Below are positions 1-8,760 of a stretch of 64,000 nucleotides of DNA, piece after piece. The stretch is from the NCBI RefSeq assembly GCF_963676855.1, contig NZ_OY781460.1, positions 2,085,520 to 2,149,519 of the forward strand, in the 5' to 3' direction. Both the position numbers and the translations under genes were made by a program. Each line of letters begins with the position of its first letter. Positions within the stretch are counted from its first letter, which is position 1. Source of the stretch: an uncultured Anaeromusa sp. (GTDB lineage Bacteria; Bacillota; Negativicutes; Anaeromusales; Anaeromusaceae). The notes beneath the pieces were generated by a model that saw only the letters and a list, made by a program, of their open reading frames with translations, made no database searches and was not told where the DNA came from.

Positions 1-858
1 CTTACCCTGGGTAAAGGACAACGCGTTGGCATCATGGCGGGCAGCGGCGTCGGCAAGAGCACATTGCTAGGCATGATGGCTAGAAATACCGAGGCAGATA
101 TCAGCGTCATTGCCTTGATTGGCGAACGCGGCCGTGAGGTGCGTGAGTTCATTGAACGCGATTTGGGAGAAGAAGGACTGAAGCGATCAGTAGTGGTAGT
201 GGCTACTTCAGACCAGCCGGCGTTGGTGCGAATTAAGGGAGCGTTGACGGCGACGGCTATTGCGGAATACTTCCGCGATCAAGGACGCGATGTCATGTTC
301 ATGATGGACTCGGTGACTCGTTTTGCCATGGCACAGCGTGAGGTTGGCCTTACTGTTGGAGAACCGCCGGCGACCAGAGGCTATACCCCGTCTGTTTTTG
401 CTATGTTGCCTAAATTGCTGGAGCGTTCCGGGACAGGGGCTGTTGGTTCTATTACAGGAATCTATACAGTGTTGGTTGACGGTGATGACATGAATGAGCC
501 TATCGCCGATGCCGTGCGCAGTATTCTTGATGGACATATTGTGCTTTCACGCAACATTGCAGCACAGAACCACTATCCGGCCATTGACATTCTGAATAGT
601 GTGAGCCGGGTTATGACCGACATTGTTACCAAAGAGCAGCGCATGGCGGCGCAGCGCCTTCGCTCCTTAATGGCAACCCATCGCGATGCGGCGGATCTAA
701 TTAATATCGGCGCTTATGTTATGGGAAGCAACCCGGAGATTGATCAAGCGATTGAGCGCATAGGCGCTATTCGCAAGTTTCTGCAGCAGGATGTATATGA
801 ACAAACCACGTTATCAGATGCGGTGGTGGAACTGGCGCAGCTTGTTGAAGGTTGCTGA
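1..858 (+). CDS. fliI: Flagellar export ATPase FliI (5' truncated by window start)
   Basis: FliI is the ATPase of the flagellar type III export apparatus; it sits at the cytoplasmic base of the export gate and uses ATP to help unload export substrates. The reading frame is open from base 1, so the N-terminal part lies outside the window; 285 residues remain. The P-loop GSGVGKST is at fragment residues 14-21, followed by the F1-ATPase-like core. The highly conserved FliI/YscN segment around [13 protein letters not shown] and the C-terminal region match the family. It is followed 21 bases later by fliJ, the usual partner, so the two are co-transcribed. Identification is firm; only the missing 5' end is uncertain. 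Confidence 0.97.
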   Translation, partial: LTLGKGQRVGIMAGSGVGKSTLLGMMARNTEADISVIALIGERGREVREFIERDLGEEGLKRSVVVVATSDQPALVRIKGALTATAIAEYFRDQGRDVMFMMDSVTRFAMAQREVGLTVGEPPATRGYTPSVFAMLPKLLERSGTGAVGSITGIYTVLVDGDDMNEPIADAVRSILDGHIVLSRNIAAQNHYPAIDILNSVSRVMTDIVTKEQRMAAQRLRSLMATHRDAADLINIGAYVMGSNPEIDQAIERIGAIRKFLQQDVYEQTTLSDAVVELAQLVEGC

Positions 859-879
859 AGCTAAGAAGGAGCCTGGATC

Positions 880-1335
880 ATGAAACGCTTTCGTTTCCGT
901 CTTGAAGTGCTGTTGGGGGTTCGCCGCCGAAAATGTGATGAAGCTAAATTAGCCTTAGCGGAAGCCTCACGGCGGGTGCAAGAGACGGTAGACTTCCTTC
1001 ATAAGCTATGGGGAGAGCGAACCGAGGCGATAGCATGGTTTACGGCTCAGCAAAGCAAAGGACAGTTGACTGCGGCTATGTTGCCTTTATATGATGCATA
1101 CCAGATTGCCTCGTATAACCGGGAAAAAGAACTTATTGCCGAAAAGGAAGCGCGGGAATTGGCGCGCCAAGAATGTCTGTTGAAGCTGGAAGAAGCGGTT
1201 AAGCAGTTGAAAGCGGTAGAAACACTGAAAGAAACGCAGTACCAGCAGTATGCGTATGAATCCTTATTGGAAGAACAAAAGATATTGGATGAAATTGGGA
1301 TGCAGCTATATCTGCGGGAAGAAGGAGAGAGATAG
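880..1335 (+). CDS. fliJ: Flagellar export chaperone FliJ
   Basis: FliJ is a small coiled-coil protein that binds the FliI ring and links it to FlhA during flagellar protein export. The 151-residue product begins MKRFRFRLEVLL, the typical FliJ start, and is almost wholly charged alpha-helix with heptad-like spacing and many Glu, Lys and Arg residues. An AAGGAG ribosome site precedes the ATG. Its position directly after fliI supports the call, because FliJ sequences themselves are poorly conserved. Confidence 0.92.
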   Translation: MKRFRFRLEVLLGVRRRKCDEAKLALAEASRRVQETVDFLHKLWGERTEAIAWFTAQQSKGQLTAAMLPLYDAYQIASYNREKELIAEKEARELARQECLLKLEEAVKQLKAVETLKETQYQQYAYESLLEEQKILDEIGMQLYLREEGER

Positions 1336-1338
1336 GGA

Positions 1339-1929
1339 ATGGTGATTCAAAGCATTCAAGAAGTTACAGGCCGGATCGCCGTCATTGAAGCCAAATTCGG
1401 TCGCATGGGGAACATGCTTGCCTCAAAAAATGCTTCTTTGTCAGGACAACCTGCTTCCTTTGCGGATGAATTGCAGCAGCAAGTTCGAGGTAAATCCTCT
1501 GCGACGGCTGCAGGTGCAACTGGAGCGGCTTTCCCCCAGCAGGGAGATTCTATACGCCAAATGGTTAGTTCCAGTGCTAAAAGGCAAGGCGTGGACCCAA
1601 AACTAGCTATGGCAGTGGCTAAAGCAGAGTCTAATTTTGACGCTCAAGTCGTATCTGAGGTTGGCGCGCAAGGCGTTATGCAGCTGATGCCGGACACGGC
1701 AAGGGCGTTAGGCGTTAATCCGCAAGATACGAAAGAGAATATTGAAGGCGGCGTAGCCTATTTGCGGCAAATGCTGCAGCATTTTCAAGGCGATCCTGCT
1801 AAAGCTGTTGCGGCATATAATGCCGGTCCTGGAGCGGTGGAAGCATATGGTGGAATTCCTCCATATGGCGAAACTCAGGAATATGTGAAAAGAGTATTAA
1901 AGTTCATGGAAAATGAGAACGAAATATAA
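1339..1929 (+). CDS. Lytic transglycosylase (SLT domain), flagellar-operon type
   Basis: This is a soluble lytic transglycosylase-type muramidase, likely to open peptidoglycan locally for the flagellar rod. Residues about 70-190 carry the SLT fold: the catalytic Glu lies in KAESNF (E97), followed by GAQGVMQLMP and the AYNAGPGAV motif near the C terminus. No signal peptide is visible; the first 70 residues are a low-complexity, polar leader. Export through the flagellar secretion system is therefore more likely than Sec export, which is an inference. It starts 3 bases after fliJ, and such SLT genes are often found here in Bacillota flagellar operons. Confidence 0.88.
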   Translation: MVIQSIQEVTGRIAVIEAKFGRMGNMLASKNASLSGQPASFADELQQQVRGKSSATAAGATGAAFPQQGDSIRQMVSSSAKRQGVDPKLAMAVAKAESNFDAQVVSEVGAQGVMQLMPDTARALGVNPQDTKENIEGGVAYLRQMLQHFQGDPAKAVAAYNAGPGAVEAYGGIPPYGETQEYVKRVLKFMENENEI

Positions 1930-1956
1930 TTAGGTGGATAAGGATGGTTTCGCAGT

Positions 1957-2598
1957 ATGGCAGCAGGTAAAACAGATGTAAGACAAAATAAGAATAAGCC
2001 TCAGGATGCAAAGAACGCAACTGTGGAAGCACCGGTGGAGAAAAAGTCGCGCATCATTTTCCTGCTGAAGCTTGGGGTCGCGCTGCTTTTAGTCATTTTG
2101 CTTGTCCTTTTAGGATTTGGAGTAGGGGTATACTTCAAGCTGATTGACTTGGAAGATTTGGGAAAACAATACGGCCTGGCCAATGTACCTGGAATCGGAC
2201 GGTATTTTGAACAGCCGGCGACCAACTTTGAACCGGTGGAACTGCCTGAAAATCCAATTGCGCCTGCGTTGCCGGTTGTGCAACCGCCAACGGATCCCGC
2301 TGCTACCGCAGTGGCGCTTCCGCCCAAGACGGTGCCGTTGACAGAAGCAGAAAAGGAAAAAATGTTCAAAAAACAGCAGCAAGAAGAGAATAAACGTATT
2401 GGTCGTTTGGCTCGCTTGTATGGTGGGATGAAACCGGACGAAGCTGTAGGTATTTTGAACCGCCTGGATGATGCAGAAGTTTTGGCAATCATGGGCAAAA
2501 TGGAAGAAGAACAAGTATCTAAAATCTTACCTCTCTTTGATTCCAGTCGAGCCGCACGTTTGACGCAAAGCATGATGCGACCGGCTAAACTGGAATAG
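1957..2598 (+). CDS. MotE-like membrane protein (MgtE N-domain-like C terminus)
   Basis: The 213-residue protein has a charged cytoplasmic start, one strong transmembrane segment at about residues 34-60, a Pro/Ala-rich linker and a helical C-terminal domain from about residue 140. The C-terminal segment with GGMKPDEAVGIL and LDDAEVLAIMGKM resembles the MgtE N-terminal-like domain seen in MotE-type flagellar operon proteins. MotE is proposed in other bacteria to act as a chaperone for stator or motor components. The location between the SLT gene and fliK fits that class. Exact function here is inferred from family and context. Confidence 0.72.
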   Translation: MAAGKTDVRQNKNKPQDAKNATVEAPVEKKSRIIFLLKLGVALLLVILLVLLGFGVGVYFKLIDLEDLGKQYGLANVPGIGRYFEQPATNFEPVELPENPIAPALPVVQPPTDPAATAVALPPKTVPLTEAEKEKMFKKQQQEENKRIGRLARLYGGMKPDEAVGILNRLDDAEVLAIMGKMEEEQVSKILPLFDSSRAARLTQSMMRPAKLE

Positions 2599-2675
2599 TT
2601 GCAGCAAGGGGTGCAAAAAGTATGGAAAAACGAAAAAAGTTTTTAGTAAGTTCATTTTAGAAAGGAGGTGAAAAT

Positions 2676-4238
2676 ATGGGTATAAATACACTTATCAATT
2701 CTTTGCCCGGAGGCGTTTCGACGGGGGCTGCGGTTAATGCGGCACAGCAAGGACAAGTAACTTCCGGTGGTAATGCAAAAGGGGTATCAAACGCTAATCG
2801 TATTGATAAAACGAGTTCGGAAACTGGAGCTGATTCATTTTCTACTTGCTTGGGAAGCTCATTGGCAACAGAGGGTGCACCACAAGCTGGAACCGAAACG
2901 GTTGCCACTGAAGTAAAAAGTTTGGATGCGGCAGAAGCTGCTTTATTGGCATCGTTAGTGCCAGGAGCCGTATTGCCAACGCAAATTGTCAATGAAGATT
3001 TAACTGCGCTGCAAAATGGCGTGGACGCTGGGACGCAGAAGGCTTGGTTGAGTGAAATTTTTGCAGCAGTAAAAGAGCAAAATCAAACTTCGAAATTGAC
3101 TGGCTGGCTTCAACAGTGGGTAGGCGATGACGCCAACAAGCAGAATTTCTTACAGCAACTGCAAGGAATGCTGCAGAAAACAGCAGTCGTGGAAACGCCC
3201 CCCTTGCATTTGAGGGAAGCGTTGGCTGAAGTTATGCAAAACAGTACTGTCAGTACGCCTGCTACGGCAGAAATCCAACCGACACCAGTGAAAACTGCAA
3301 CGGTTCAGTCACAAACAGTAAAGGAAGAAACACCGATAGCTGTGGTGACGCAACAAGCGGTAGTAGTTAATGATGTGGTAAAACCTGCGGTGATTATTGA
3401 TACTGCACAACCAAAACAAAATGCCAGCGCCGTAGAAGCACCGCAAACTACAGCACAGTCGGCGGCGGACTCTGACGCAGCTATTGCTGCAGCGCCTACG
3501 TTATACCAGCCGCAAGGCCGCAGTGTTAGCAGCGAAACCCAGACGGAAAAAGGGCAGACTAGCGACAACCAAGCGCCAAATGTGGAATCCGCCGCAGCAA
3601 CTAATTATGGCGTACGACGTGCCACTTCGGAAAATACAGATTCGGCAGCTTCGTTTGCCGGACAGGCGTTTAGTGAAGCAACAGCTCAAAAACTTCCTGT
3701 AAAGGCAGAGGCTCAGACGGAGACCGATTTCCAACCGATACAGGCAGCTCTTTTGCAGCATACTGTGCCAAAGGTACAAACGGAAGCAACTGCTGCTGTA
3801 ACATCGGCTGCGTCAACAGTATCGGATCCGCATGGGGTTTTTGACCAAATGGTGGCTCAAGCGCGTATGATCCGAATGCCTGATAGTACAGAGATGGTAA
3901 TACGCCTGAGACCGGAACATTTGGGAGAATTGGTGCTGAAGGTGGCCGTGGATGCAGCAGGTACTGTAAATGCCACATTCCACAGTTCTAATGCAGAGGT
4001 GAGAGCCGTACTGGAAGCGAACCTGCAGCAATTCCGGCAGGAAATGCAACAGCAGGGAGTTCGGGTACAAGGCGCTGCCGTATATGCTGGACTGGGAGAT
4101 ACTTTGCCGCAACAGCAGCAAGGTCAACAGGGAGGAACCTCTCAGGGAAAAGGCACTGGCGTACTAGCGGAAGAAAAGCTCGAGCCGGTGGATTTGGCGC
4201 TGGATACAGGCGATGCAGCTGTTGATTACCGGGTTTAA
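2676..4238 (+). CDS. fliK: Flagellar hook-length control protein FliK
   Basis: FliK is secreted during hook assembly, measures hook length and switches the export gate from rod/hook to filament substrates. The 520-residue product is mostly low-complexity, rich in Ala, Gln, Thr and Val, as expected for the unfolded ruler region. The C-terminal Flg_hook domain, about residues 395-480, carries the recognisable MVIRLRPEHLGELVLKV segment. A very strong ribosome site (AAAGGAGGTG, 2661-2670) fixes the start at 2676. The usual downstream neighbour, flgD, is absent. Confidence 0.93.
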   Translation: MGINTLINSLPGGVSTGAAVNAAQQGQVTSGGNAKGVSNANRIDKTSSETGADSFSTCLGSSLATEGAPQAGTETVATEVKSLDAAEAALLASLVPGAVLPTQIVNEDLTALQNGVDAGTQKAWLSEIFAAVKEQNQTSKLTGWLQQWVGDDANKQNFLQQLQGMLQKTAVVETPPLHLREALAEVMQNSTVSTPATAEIQPTPVKTATVQSQTVKEETPIAVVTQQAVVVNDVVKPAVIIDTAQPKQNASAVEAPQTTAQSAADSDAAIAAAPTLYQPQGRSVSSETQTEKGQTSDNQAPNVESAAATNYGVRRATSENTDSAASFAGQAFSEATAQKLPVKAEAQTETDFQPIQAALLQHTVPKVQTEATAAVTSAASTVSDPHGVFDQMVAQARMIRMPDSTEMVIRLRPEHLGELVLKVAVDAAGTVNATFHSSNAEVRAVLEANLQQFRQEMQQQGVRVQGAAVYAGLGDTLPQQQQGQQGGTSQGKGTGVLAEEKLEPVDLALDTGDAAVDYRV

Positions 4239-4277
4239 AAAAAGCAAAAAGCTTTTGGCGTGAAGGAGGACGTTTGC

Positions 4278-4673
4278 ATGCAGCCACCTAAAGGTGTTTT
4301 TTCGCAGCAACTTGTCACGCCGTCACCTTTTAGACCTTTAAATGAATCTGCAGGAACGGCAACAAAGCAAACAACAAAATCGAACGATTCCTTTGAAGCG
4401 GTACTGCAGGGGCAAATGCAAGAATTGCATTTTTCACAGCATGCGCAACAACGCTTGACGCAACGGGGCATTGAATTAAGTTCTTCGCAAACGCAGCGTC
4501 TGCAAAGCGCCGTGCAAGATGCGGCGCAGAAAGGCGGACGGGAAGCGTTAGTACTTGTGGACTCGCTTGCTTTTGTCGTCAGCGTGCGTAATCAAACTGT
4601 GATCACAGCCATGGAAGGCGACGGTGTTAAAAGCCATGTATTTACTAATATTGACAGTGCCGTAATTGCTTGA
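4278..4673 (+). CDS. Flagellar operon protein, TIGR02530 type
   Basis: This small protein belongs to a conserved but poorly characterised family found in Bacillota hook/basal-body operons (TIGR02530-like). The diagnostic part is the C-terminal two thirds, with HAQQRLTQRGIELS and a stretch ending VSVRNQTVITAM. The ATG at 4278 is chosen because AAGGAGG lies 8 bases upstream; an in-frame GTG at 4260 has no ribosome site. In related genomes this gene stands between flgD and flgE, neither of which is next to it here. Its role is unknown; an accessory function in hook assembly is a guess from context. Confidence 0.8.
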   Translation: MQPPKGVFSQQLVTPSPFRPLNESAGTATKQTTKSNDSFEAVLQGQMQELHFSQHAQQRLTQRGIELSSSQTQRLQSAVQDAAQKGGREALVLVDSLAFVVSVRNQTVITAMEGDGVKSHVFTNIDSAVIA

Positions 4674-4848
4674 CGTAAGGATCTGGAGCTGGACCGAATA
4701 GGGAGCTCTTAAACCGCGGAATGATGGAAGCGGTTGTATGGAAATTCGGATGTCTTTTGTAAAAACTGGCTAATTGGGAACGGTGATGGTAAAATTAGCT
4801 GCAGGGAGGAACGTCCTCCCTGCAGCCCAATATAAGGGGAGAAATGCA
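4674..4848 (+). other. Gene-free gap where flgE is usually encoded
   Basis: This 175-base interval between the TIGR02530-type gene and flbD contains no ORF with family character and no remnant I could recognise as hook protein. It has two inverted repeats: a 6-bp pair AACCGC/GCGGTT at 4712-4735, and a perfect 13-bp stem at 4798-4826 listed separately. Confidence 0.6.
4798..4826 (+). repeat. Perfect 13-bp hairpin upstream of flbD
   Basis: Arms 4798-4810 (GCTGCAGGGAGGA) and 4814-4826 are exactly complementary around a 3-base loop ACG. The 5' arm holds a Shine-Dalgarno-like GGGAGGA and the 3' arm its complement. No T-run follows, so a simple intrinsic terminator is unlikely. An mRNA processing or stabilising element, or a remnant of a deletion junction, is possible. 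Confidence 0.8.
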
Positions 4849-5043
4849 ATGATTAAGGTGACTCGGTTGAAAGCAAAAGATGAATTTGTTTTAAATGCGG
4901 AACTCATTGAAATGATTGAAGAAACGCCAGATACGGTGGTAACCCTGACAAATGGGAAAAAACTGATTGTGGAAGAATCTATGGAAGAACTTGTGCGCAA
5001 AGTAATGCAATATCGTCGAGCTATATTCAATAATTTCCGTTAA
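4849..5043 (+). CDS. flbD: Flagellar protein FlbD
   Basis: FlbD-type small proteins are conserved in Bacillota flagellar operons; their molecular role is not settled. The 64-residue product starts MIKVTRLK, has the LTNGKKLIVEES segment typical of the family and ends in a basic tail. The start at 4849 is preferred over an upstream in-frame GTG region because AGGGGAG lies just before it and the family begins exactly at this Met. The Caulobacter regulator also called FlbD is unrelated. Confidence 0.85.
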   Translation: MIKVTRLKAKDEFVLNAELIEMIEETPDTVVTLTNGKKLIVEESMEELVRKVMQYRRAIFNNFR

Positions 5044-5135
5044 CTATTGAAAACAAGCGGAATATAACCGCTATACATATGTGAATGATATTAAATATTT
5101 TATAAGATATGACGAATTTTGAAGGAGGTGTAGCA

Positions 5136-5612
5136 ATGGCTGATGAAGAAAAGAAGAAGAAGATACCGCTAATGCTGATTGTGGTGATGATTGTGGTGGG
5201 GTTGGCGTTGGCCGGAGGAATTTCATATTTTATTGCTTCTAAAATTGTTGCTGATAAAGCTGGAACCAAAGTGGAGCAGCGCGAGCCGGGAACCTTTGTA
5301 AAGTTGGGAGATCCTAAAGACGGTCAATTGGTTGTTAATATAGGGGGACCTAGCAGTGGGCGTTATTTGAAAATAGGTCTTGTTTTGGAAATGAAGCCGC
5401 AAAAAGAAGAGAAGAAAGATAAAAATGCTTTGTCTCCTCAGGAAGTGAAAGTGCAGGATACAGTGCTGTATGTGTTGCGGTCGCAAAAAGTAGAAGACTT
5501 TGATCCCTCGAAACAAGAAAACCTCAAAGAACTTATTAAACGTGAAGTGAATAAGTCGTTGGGAGAAGAGCGGGTTTATGAAGTATATATCACAAACTTT
5601 ATTTTGCAATAA
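5136..5612 (+). CDS. fliL: Flagellar basal body protein FliL
   Basis: FliL is a single-pass inner membrane protein that surrounds the stator and supports motor torque. The 158-residue product has a short Lys/Glu-rich cytoplasmic start, one transmembrane helix at about residues 9-33 and a periplasmic domain ending in VYEVYITNFILQ, the usual FliL C terminus. GAAGGAGGTG at 5121-5130 places the start at ATG 5136; an upstream in-frame ATG at 5109 would precede this ribosome site. Adjacent to fliM, as usual. No motA/motB pair is present nearby. Confidence 0.92.
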   Translation: MADEEKKKKIPLMLIVVMIVVGLALAGGISYFIASKIVADKAGTKVEQREPGTFVKLGDPKDGQLVVNIGGPSSGRYLKIGLVLEMKPQKEEKKDKNALSPQEVKVQDTVLYVLRSQKVEDFDPSKQENLKELIKREVNKSLGEERVYEVYITNFILQ

Positions 5613-5647
5613 TAACGTGGTAAGATGCAACAAAGGGAGGGAGCGCA

Positions 5648-6652
5648 TTGGCAGGGCCTGATGTATTATCCCAGTCCGAAATTGATGAATTGCTAAATGC
5701 GCTTTCGGCAGGGGAAGTATCTGCGGAAGACATAAAAGGCGAACAGGAACAACGCAAGATCAAGGTCTATGACTTTAAGCGGCCAGATAAGTTTTCCAAA
5801 GACCAGATTCGTACGCTGTACATGTTGCATGAAAATTTCGCTAGGTTTTTCAATACCTACTTATCTGCCAATTTACGGGCTTTGGTCCACATTAACGTAG
5901 CATCAGTTGACCAAATGACCTATGAGGAATTTGTTCGTTCCTTGCCTAATCCCAGCGTTATTGGTATTTTCCAAATGCGTCCTTTGAAAGGGAATGTCAT
6001 TCTGGAAATGAACCCCAATATAGTATTTGCCGTAATTGACCGGTTGTTCGGTGGTGTAGGTCTGCCTTTGTCTAAACCGCGCGCATTAACAGATATTGAA
6101 GAGTCTATTGTTCGCCGGGTTATGAGTAAAGCTCTTGATTCGCTGCAGGACGCTTGGAAACAAGTGCTGGTAGTGGATCCTAAGCTGGAGATGATTGAGA
6201 CAAATCCTCAGTTTACTCAGATTGTACCACCTAATGATATGGTAGTGCTTATTACCATGCAATGTAAAATTGGACAGGCCGAAGGCTTAGTCAACATCTG
6301 TATTCCTTATTTAGTACTGGAGCCCATTATGTCGAAGCTAACTACTACTTTTTGGGTAGCTTCGTCCATGAGCAAGCAGGCGTTGCCAGAGCATGTGAGC
6401 GCCATACAGCAAAAGCTGGAACGGGCGCGCATTCCTCTTGTTGTCGAAATGGGGCGTACGCAGATTAATGTATATGATCTGCTCGGGTTGTCTCAAGGAG
6501 ATGTGTTGCGCCTGGATAGTCAGGTTGACCGCGAGTTGAAAATTACAGTTGGGCACCGGGATAAATTTTTATGCAAACCAGGTCTAGTTAAACGGAAGAT
6601 GGCTGTACAGATTACGAAAATACTAAACGAAGGAGATACGGAAAATGAGTGA
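5648..6652 (+). CDS. fliM: Flagellar motor switch protein FliM
   Basis: FliM forms the middle of the C-ring and binds phosphorylated CheY. The 334-residue product carries the N-terminal CheY-P binding peptide (LSQSEIDELL, about residues 6-15), the central CheC-like domain and a C-terminal SpoA domain ending around residue 330. It starts with TTG at 5648 after AAAGGGAGGG. The last 8 bases overlap the start of fliY, which implies translational coupling of the two switch proteins. Confidence 0.96.
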   Translation: MAGPDVLSQSEIDELLNALSAGEVSAEDIKGEQEQRKIKVYDFKRPDKFSKDQIRTLYMLHENFARFFNTYLSANLRALVHINVASVDQMTYEEFVRSLPNPSVIGIFQMRPLKGNVILEMNPNIVFAVIDRLFGGVGLPLSKPRALTDIEESIVRRVMSKALDSLQDAWKQVLVVDPKLEMIETNPQFTQIVPPNDMVVLITMQCKIGQAEGLVNICIPYLVLEPIMSKLTTTFWVASSMSKQALPEHVSAIQQKLERARIPLVVEMGRTQINVYDLLGLSQGDVLRLDSQVDRELKITVGHRDKFLCKPGLVKRKMAVQITKILNEGDTENE

Positions 6653-7796
6653 GAGCTTTCTCAGCCAAGAGGAACTTGATGCCTTGCTCAAAGGCGAAGC
6701 AGCGCCGGCAGCAGCAAGTGGCGAGGTCCTTTCTGATGTAGAGCATGACGCTCTGGGTGAGATTGGCAATATTTCTATGGGTAGCGCGGCAACAACCTTG
6801 TCGATTTTATTAGGCAAGCGTGTGTCTATTACGACTCCTAAAGTGGGAGTTTCGTCTCTGATGGAAATTCAGAATGCTTGTCCATTGCCGTTCCTTGTAG
6901 TGGAGGTTGGCTATACCCATGGGGTTCATGGAACTAACCTGCTAGCGATTAAAGAGTCAGATGCGCTGATTATTGCTGATCTGATGATGGGCAATGACGG
7001 TACAAACCCTCCGGCAGAACTGAATGAATTGTATATGAGCGCTGTAGGGGAAGCCATGAACCAAATGATGGGCTCGGTGGCTACTTCTATGTCGACTATG
7101 TTTAAACAAAAAATCGACATTTCACCGCCGAAAGCTAATTTGATTCATTTTGCCACACATGAACCATTAACGTCGGCGCTTACTGCTACAGAAAATGTGG
7201 TACGAGTGGCTTTCCGTATGGAAGTGGAAGACTTGATTGACAGCGAGATTATGCAGATTTTGCCGGTAGAAGTAGCTAAGACGCTGGTAAAAAACCTTAT
7301 GGGCGATATAGCAAGCCAACAGGCGGCAGCGCCAGCAGCTCCGGCTCAACCGGCCGCCGCGCCAATGGCGCAGCAGTCTCCTCCTCCTATGGCAGCAGCT
7401 CCGGGGTCTGCCGCGGCAATGCCACCACAGCAACAGGGTTATTACGCTCCCCCGCAACCTAGCTATCAACAACCTCAGGTTCCAGTACAGGCAGTACAGT
7501 TTTCACCGCTTGTGGCGGGGCCTTTGTCGGGGGTAGATGGAAATATTGGTTTGATTTTGGACGTACCGTTGCAGGTGACGGTGGAATTGGGCCGAACTAA
7601 AAAACTGATTCGCGAAATCTTGGAATTAAGTCCTGGCTCGGTTTTGGAATTGGATAAGCTGGCGGGTGAGCCGGTGGATGTTTTGGTGAACGGCAAATTG
7701 CTAGCCAAAGGGGAAGTCGTGGTTATTGATGAAAACTTTGGAGTTCGCATAACAGATATTGTCAGCCCGATAGAACGGGCCAGTAGCTTGCAATAA
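6645..7796 (+). CDS. fliY: Flagellar switch protein / CheY-P phosphatase FliY
   Basis: FliY is the Bacillota-type FliN fused to a CheC-like phosphatase; it works in the C-ring and dephosphorylates CheY-P. The 383-residue product shows an N-terminal CheY-binding peptide (LSQEELDALL, residues 5-14), a CheC-like module with two phosphatase half sites (EIGNISMGSAATT and VGEAMNQMMGS), a long Pro/Ala/Gln-rich linker at about 225-285, and a C-terminal SpoA (FliN) domain. It overlaps fliM. Both half sites retain the Glu/Asn pairs expected for activity. Confidence 0.95.
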   Translation: MSESFLSQEELDALLKGEAAPAAASGEVLSDVEHDALGEIGNISMGSAATTLSILLGKRVSITTPKVGVSSLMEIQNACPLPFLVVEVGYTHGVHGTNLLAIKESDALIIADLMMGNDGTNPPAELNELYMSAVGEAMNQMMGSVATSMSTMFKQKIDISPPKANLIHFATHEPLTSALTATENVVRVAFRMEVEDLIDSEIMQILPVEVAKTLVKNLMGDIASQQAAAPAAPAQPAAAPMAQQSPPPMAAAPGSAAAMPPQQQGYYAPPQPSYQQPQVPVQAVQFSPLVAGPLSGVDGNIGLILDVPLQVTVELGRTKKLIREILELSPGSVLELDKLAGEPVDVLVNGKLLAKGEVVVIDENFGVRITDIVSPIERASSLQ

Positions 7797-7828
7797 TAAA
7801 ATCTAGAATGATATAAGGAGAGATGGCA

Positions 7829-8191
7829 ATGGCAATACGGGTATTGATTGTGGATGACGCTGCGTTCATGCGGATGATGATCAAGGATATTCTTTCTAAA
7901 AATGGGTACGAGGTAGTCGGTGAAGCGGAAAACGGACAAAAAGCAGTAGAAAAGTTTCAGGAACTGAAACCGGACTTGACTACAATGGATATTACTATGC
8001 CGGAGATGGATGGAATTACTGCGGTAAAGGAAATTAAAAAAATTGATGCAAATGCCAAAGTGATCATGTGTAGCGCCATGGGGCAGCAAGCTATGGTTAT
8101 TGAAGCCATTCAATGCGGTGCCAGGGACTTCATTGTTAAGCCGTTCCAGCCGGATCGTGTATTAGAAGCGGTCCGCAAAGTCATTGGATAA
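7829..8191 (+). CDS. cheY: Chemotaxis response regulator CheY
   Basis: CheY is the single-domain receiver that, when phosphorylated by CheA, binds the switch. The 120-residue product has acidic residues D9/D10, phospho-acceptor D54 (LTTMDITMPEMDG), the Ser of IMCSAMG and the Lys of FIVKPF. The second ATG (7829) is preferred because AAGGAG ends 8 bases upstream; the ATG at 7823 is too close. It sits between fliY and fliO, as in Bacillus subtilis. Confidence 0.95.
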   Translation: MAIRVLIVDDAAFMRMMIKDILSKNGYEVVGEAENGQKAVEKFQELKPDLTTMDITMPEMDGITAVKEIKKIDANAKVIMCSAMGQQAMVIEAIQCGARDFIVKPFQPDRVLEAVRKVIG

Positions 8192-8195
8192 GATC

Positions 8196-8741
8196 ATGGG
8201 ACGGTTTCTGACTGCATTAACGGTGGGAGTGGCGGCGGCTGTCTGGCAGACGGCCGCTTTAGCTGTAGAAGCGGGGAGCGAGTACTTGAAATATCAAGAA
8301 CCGGCTTCTAACAGCGGTGGTATTTCTTGGCTTTCTTCTTTTGCCTATGTGTTCTCTTTGTTGCTTACTTTTGCGGTAGTGCTACTCTTGGCATATGTGG
8401 TATCTCGCTTTTTAGGACGGCGCTTAGGACATTTGGGAGCGAATGGAGGCAGAAAGCAGCAGATACTGCAAGTAGTCCCGTTGGGACAGCACGGTGCTAT
8501 CCAGGTAGTGGAAGTTGGCGGGCGAATTTTGGTTTTGGGGAGCACATCCCAACAGATCCAATTGCTCTTGGAAATTACAGATCCCCAAGAAATAGACCGG
8601 ATTCGATCTCAACAGGACGCATTGTTGCAAGATGAATTATTTAGTGAGATTCCTTTAAACAACATGCTGACGAATTCGTTGCAGCGCTTAGATGCACTGA
8701 AAAGAAAATTTCCGCGTGTGTTTGATCAATCCCGAAAATGA
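8196..8741 (+). CDS. fliO: Flagellar export gate assembly protein FliO
   Basis: FliO is a small membrane protein that helps assemble the FliP/FliQ/FliR gate. The 181-residue product has a signal-peptide-like N terminus (GRFLTALTVGVAAAVW, then ALA), a short extracytoplasmic segment, one transmembrane helix at about residues 48-72 and a cytoplasmic domain with the VVPLGQHGAIQVVEVGGR segment of the FliO/FliZ family. An in-frame TTG at 8184, overlapping the cheY end, is an alternative start. Confidence 0.88.
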   Translation: MGRFLTALTVGVAAAVWQTAALAVEAGSEYLKYQEPASNSGGISWLSSFAYVFSLLLTFAVVLLLAYVVSRFLGRRLGHLGANGGRKQQILQVVPLGQHGAIQVVEVGGRILVLGSTSQQIQLLLEITDPQEIDRIRSQQDALLQDELFSEIPLNNMLTNSLQRLDALKRKFPRVFDQSRK

Positions 8742-8760
8742 GTGAGAAAGAGGTAGCGGA

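Noticed and set aside
4674..4848. Remnant of flgE in the gap before flbD
   Set aside because: None of the six frames shows hook-protein end sequence; stretches are too short and unrelated.
7475..8113. Long minus-strand frame opposite fliY and cheY
   Set aside because: It is the reverse shadow of two well-recognised genes, with no ribosome site or domain character.
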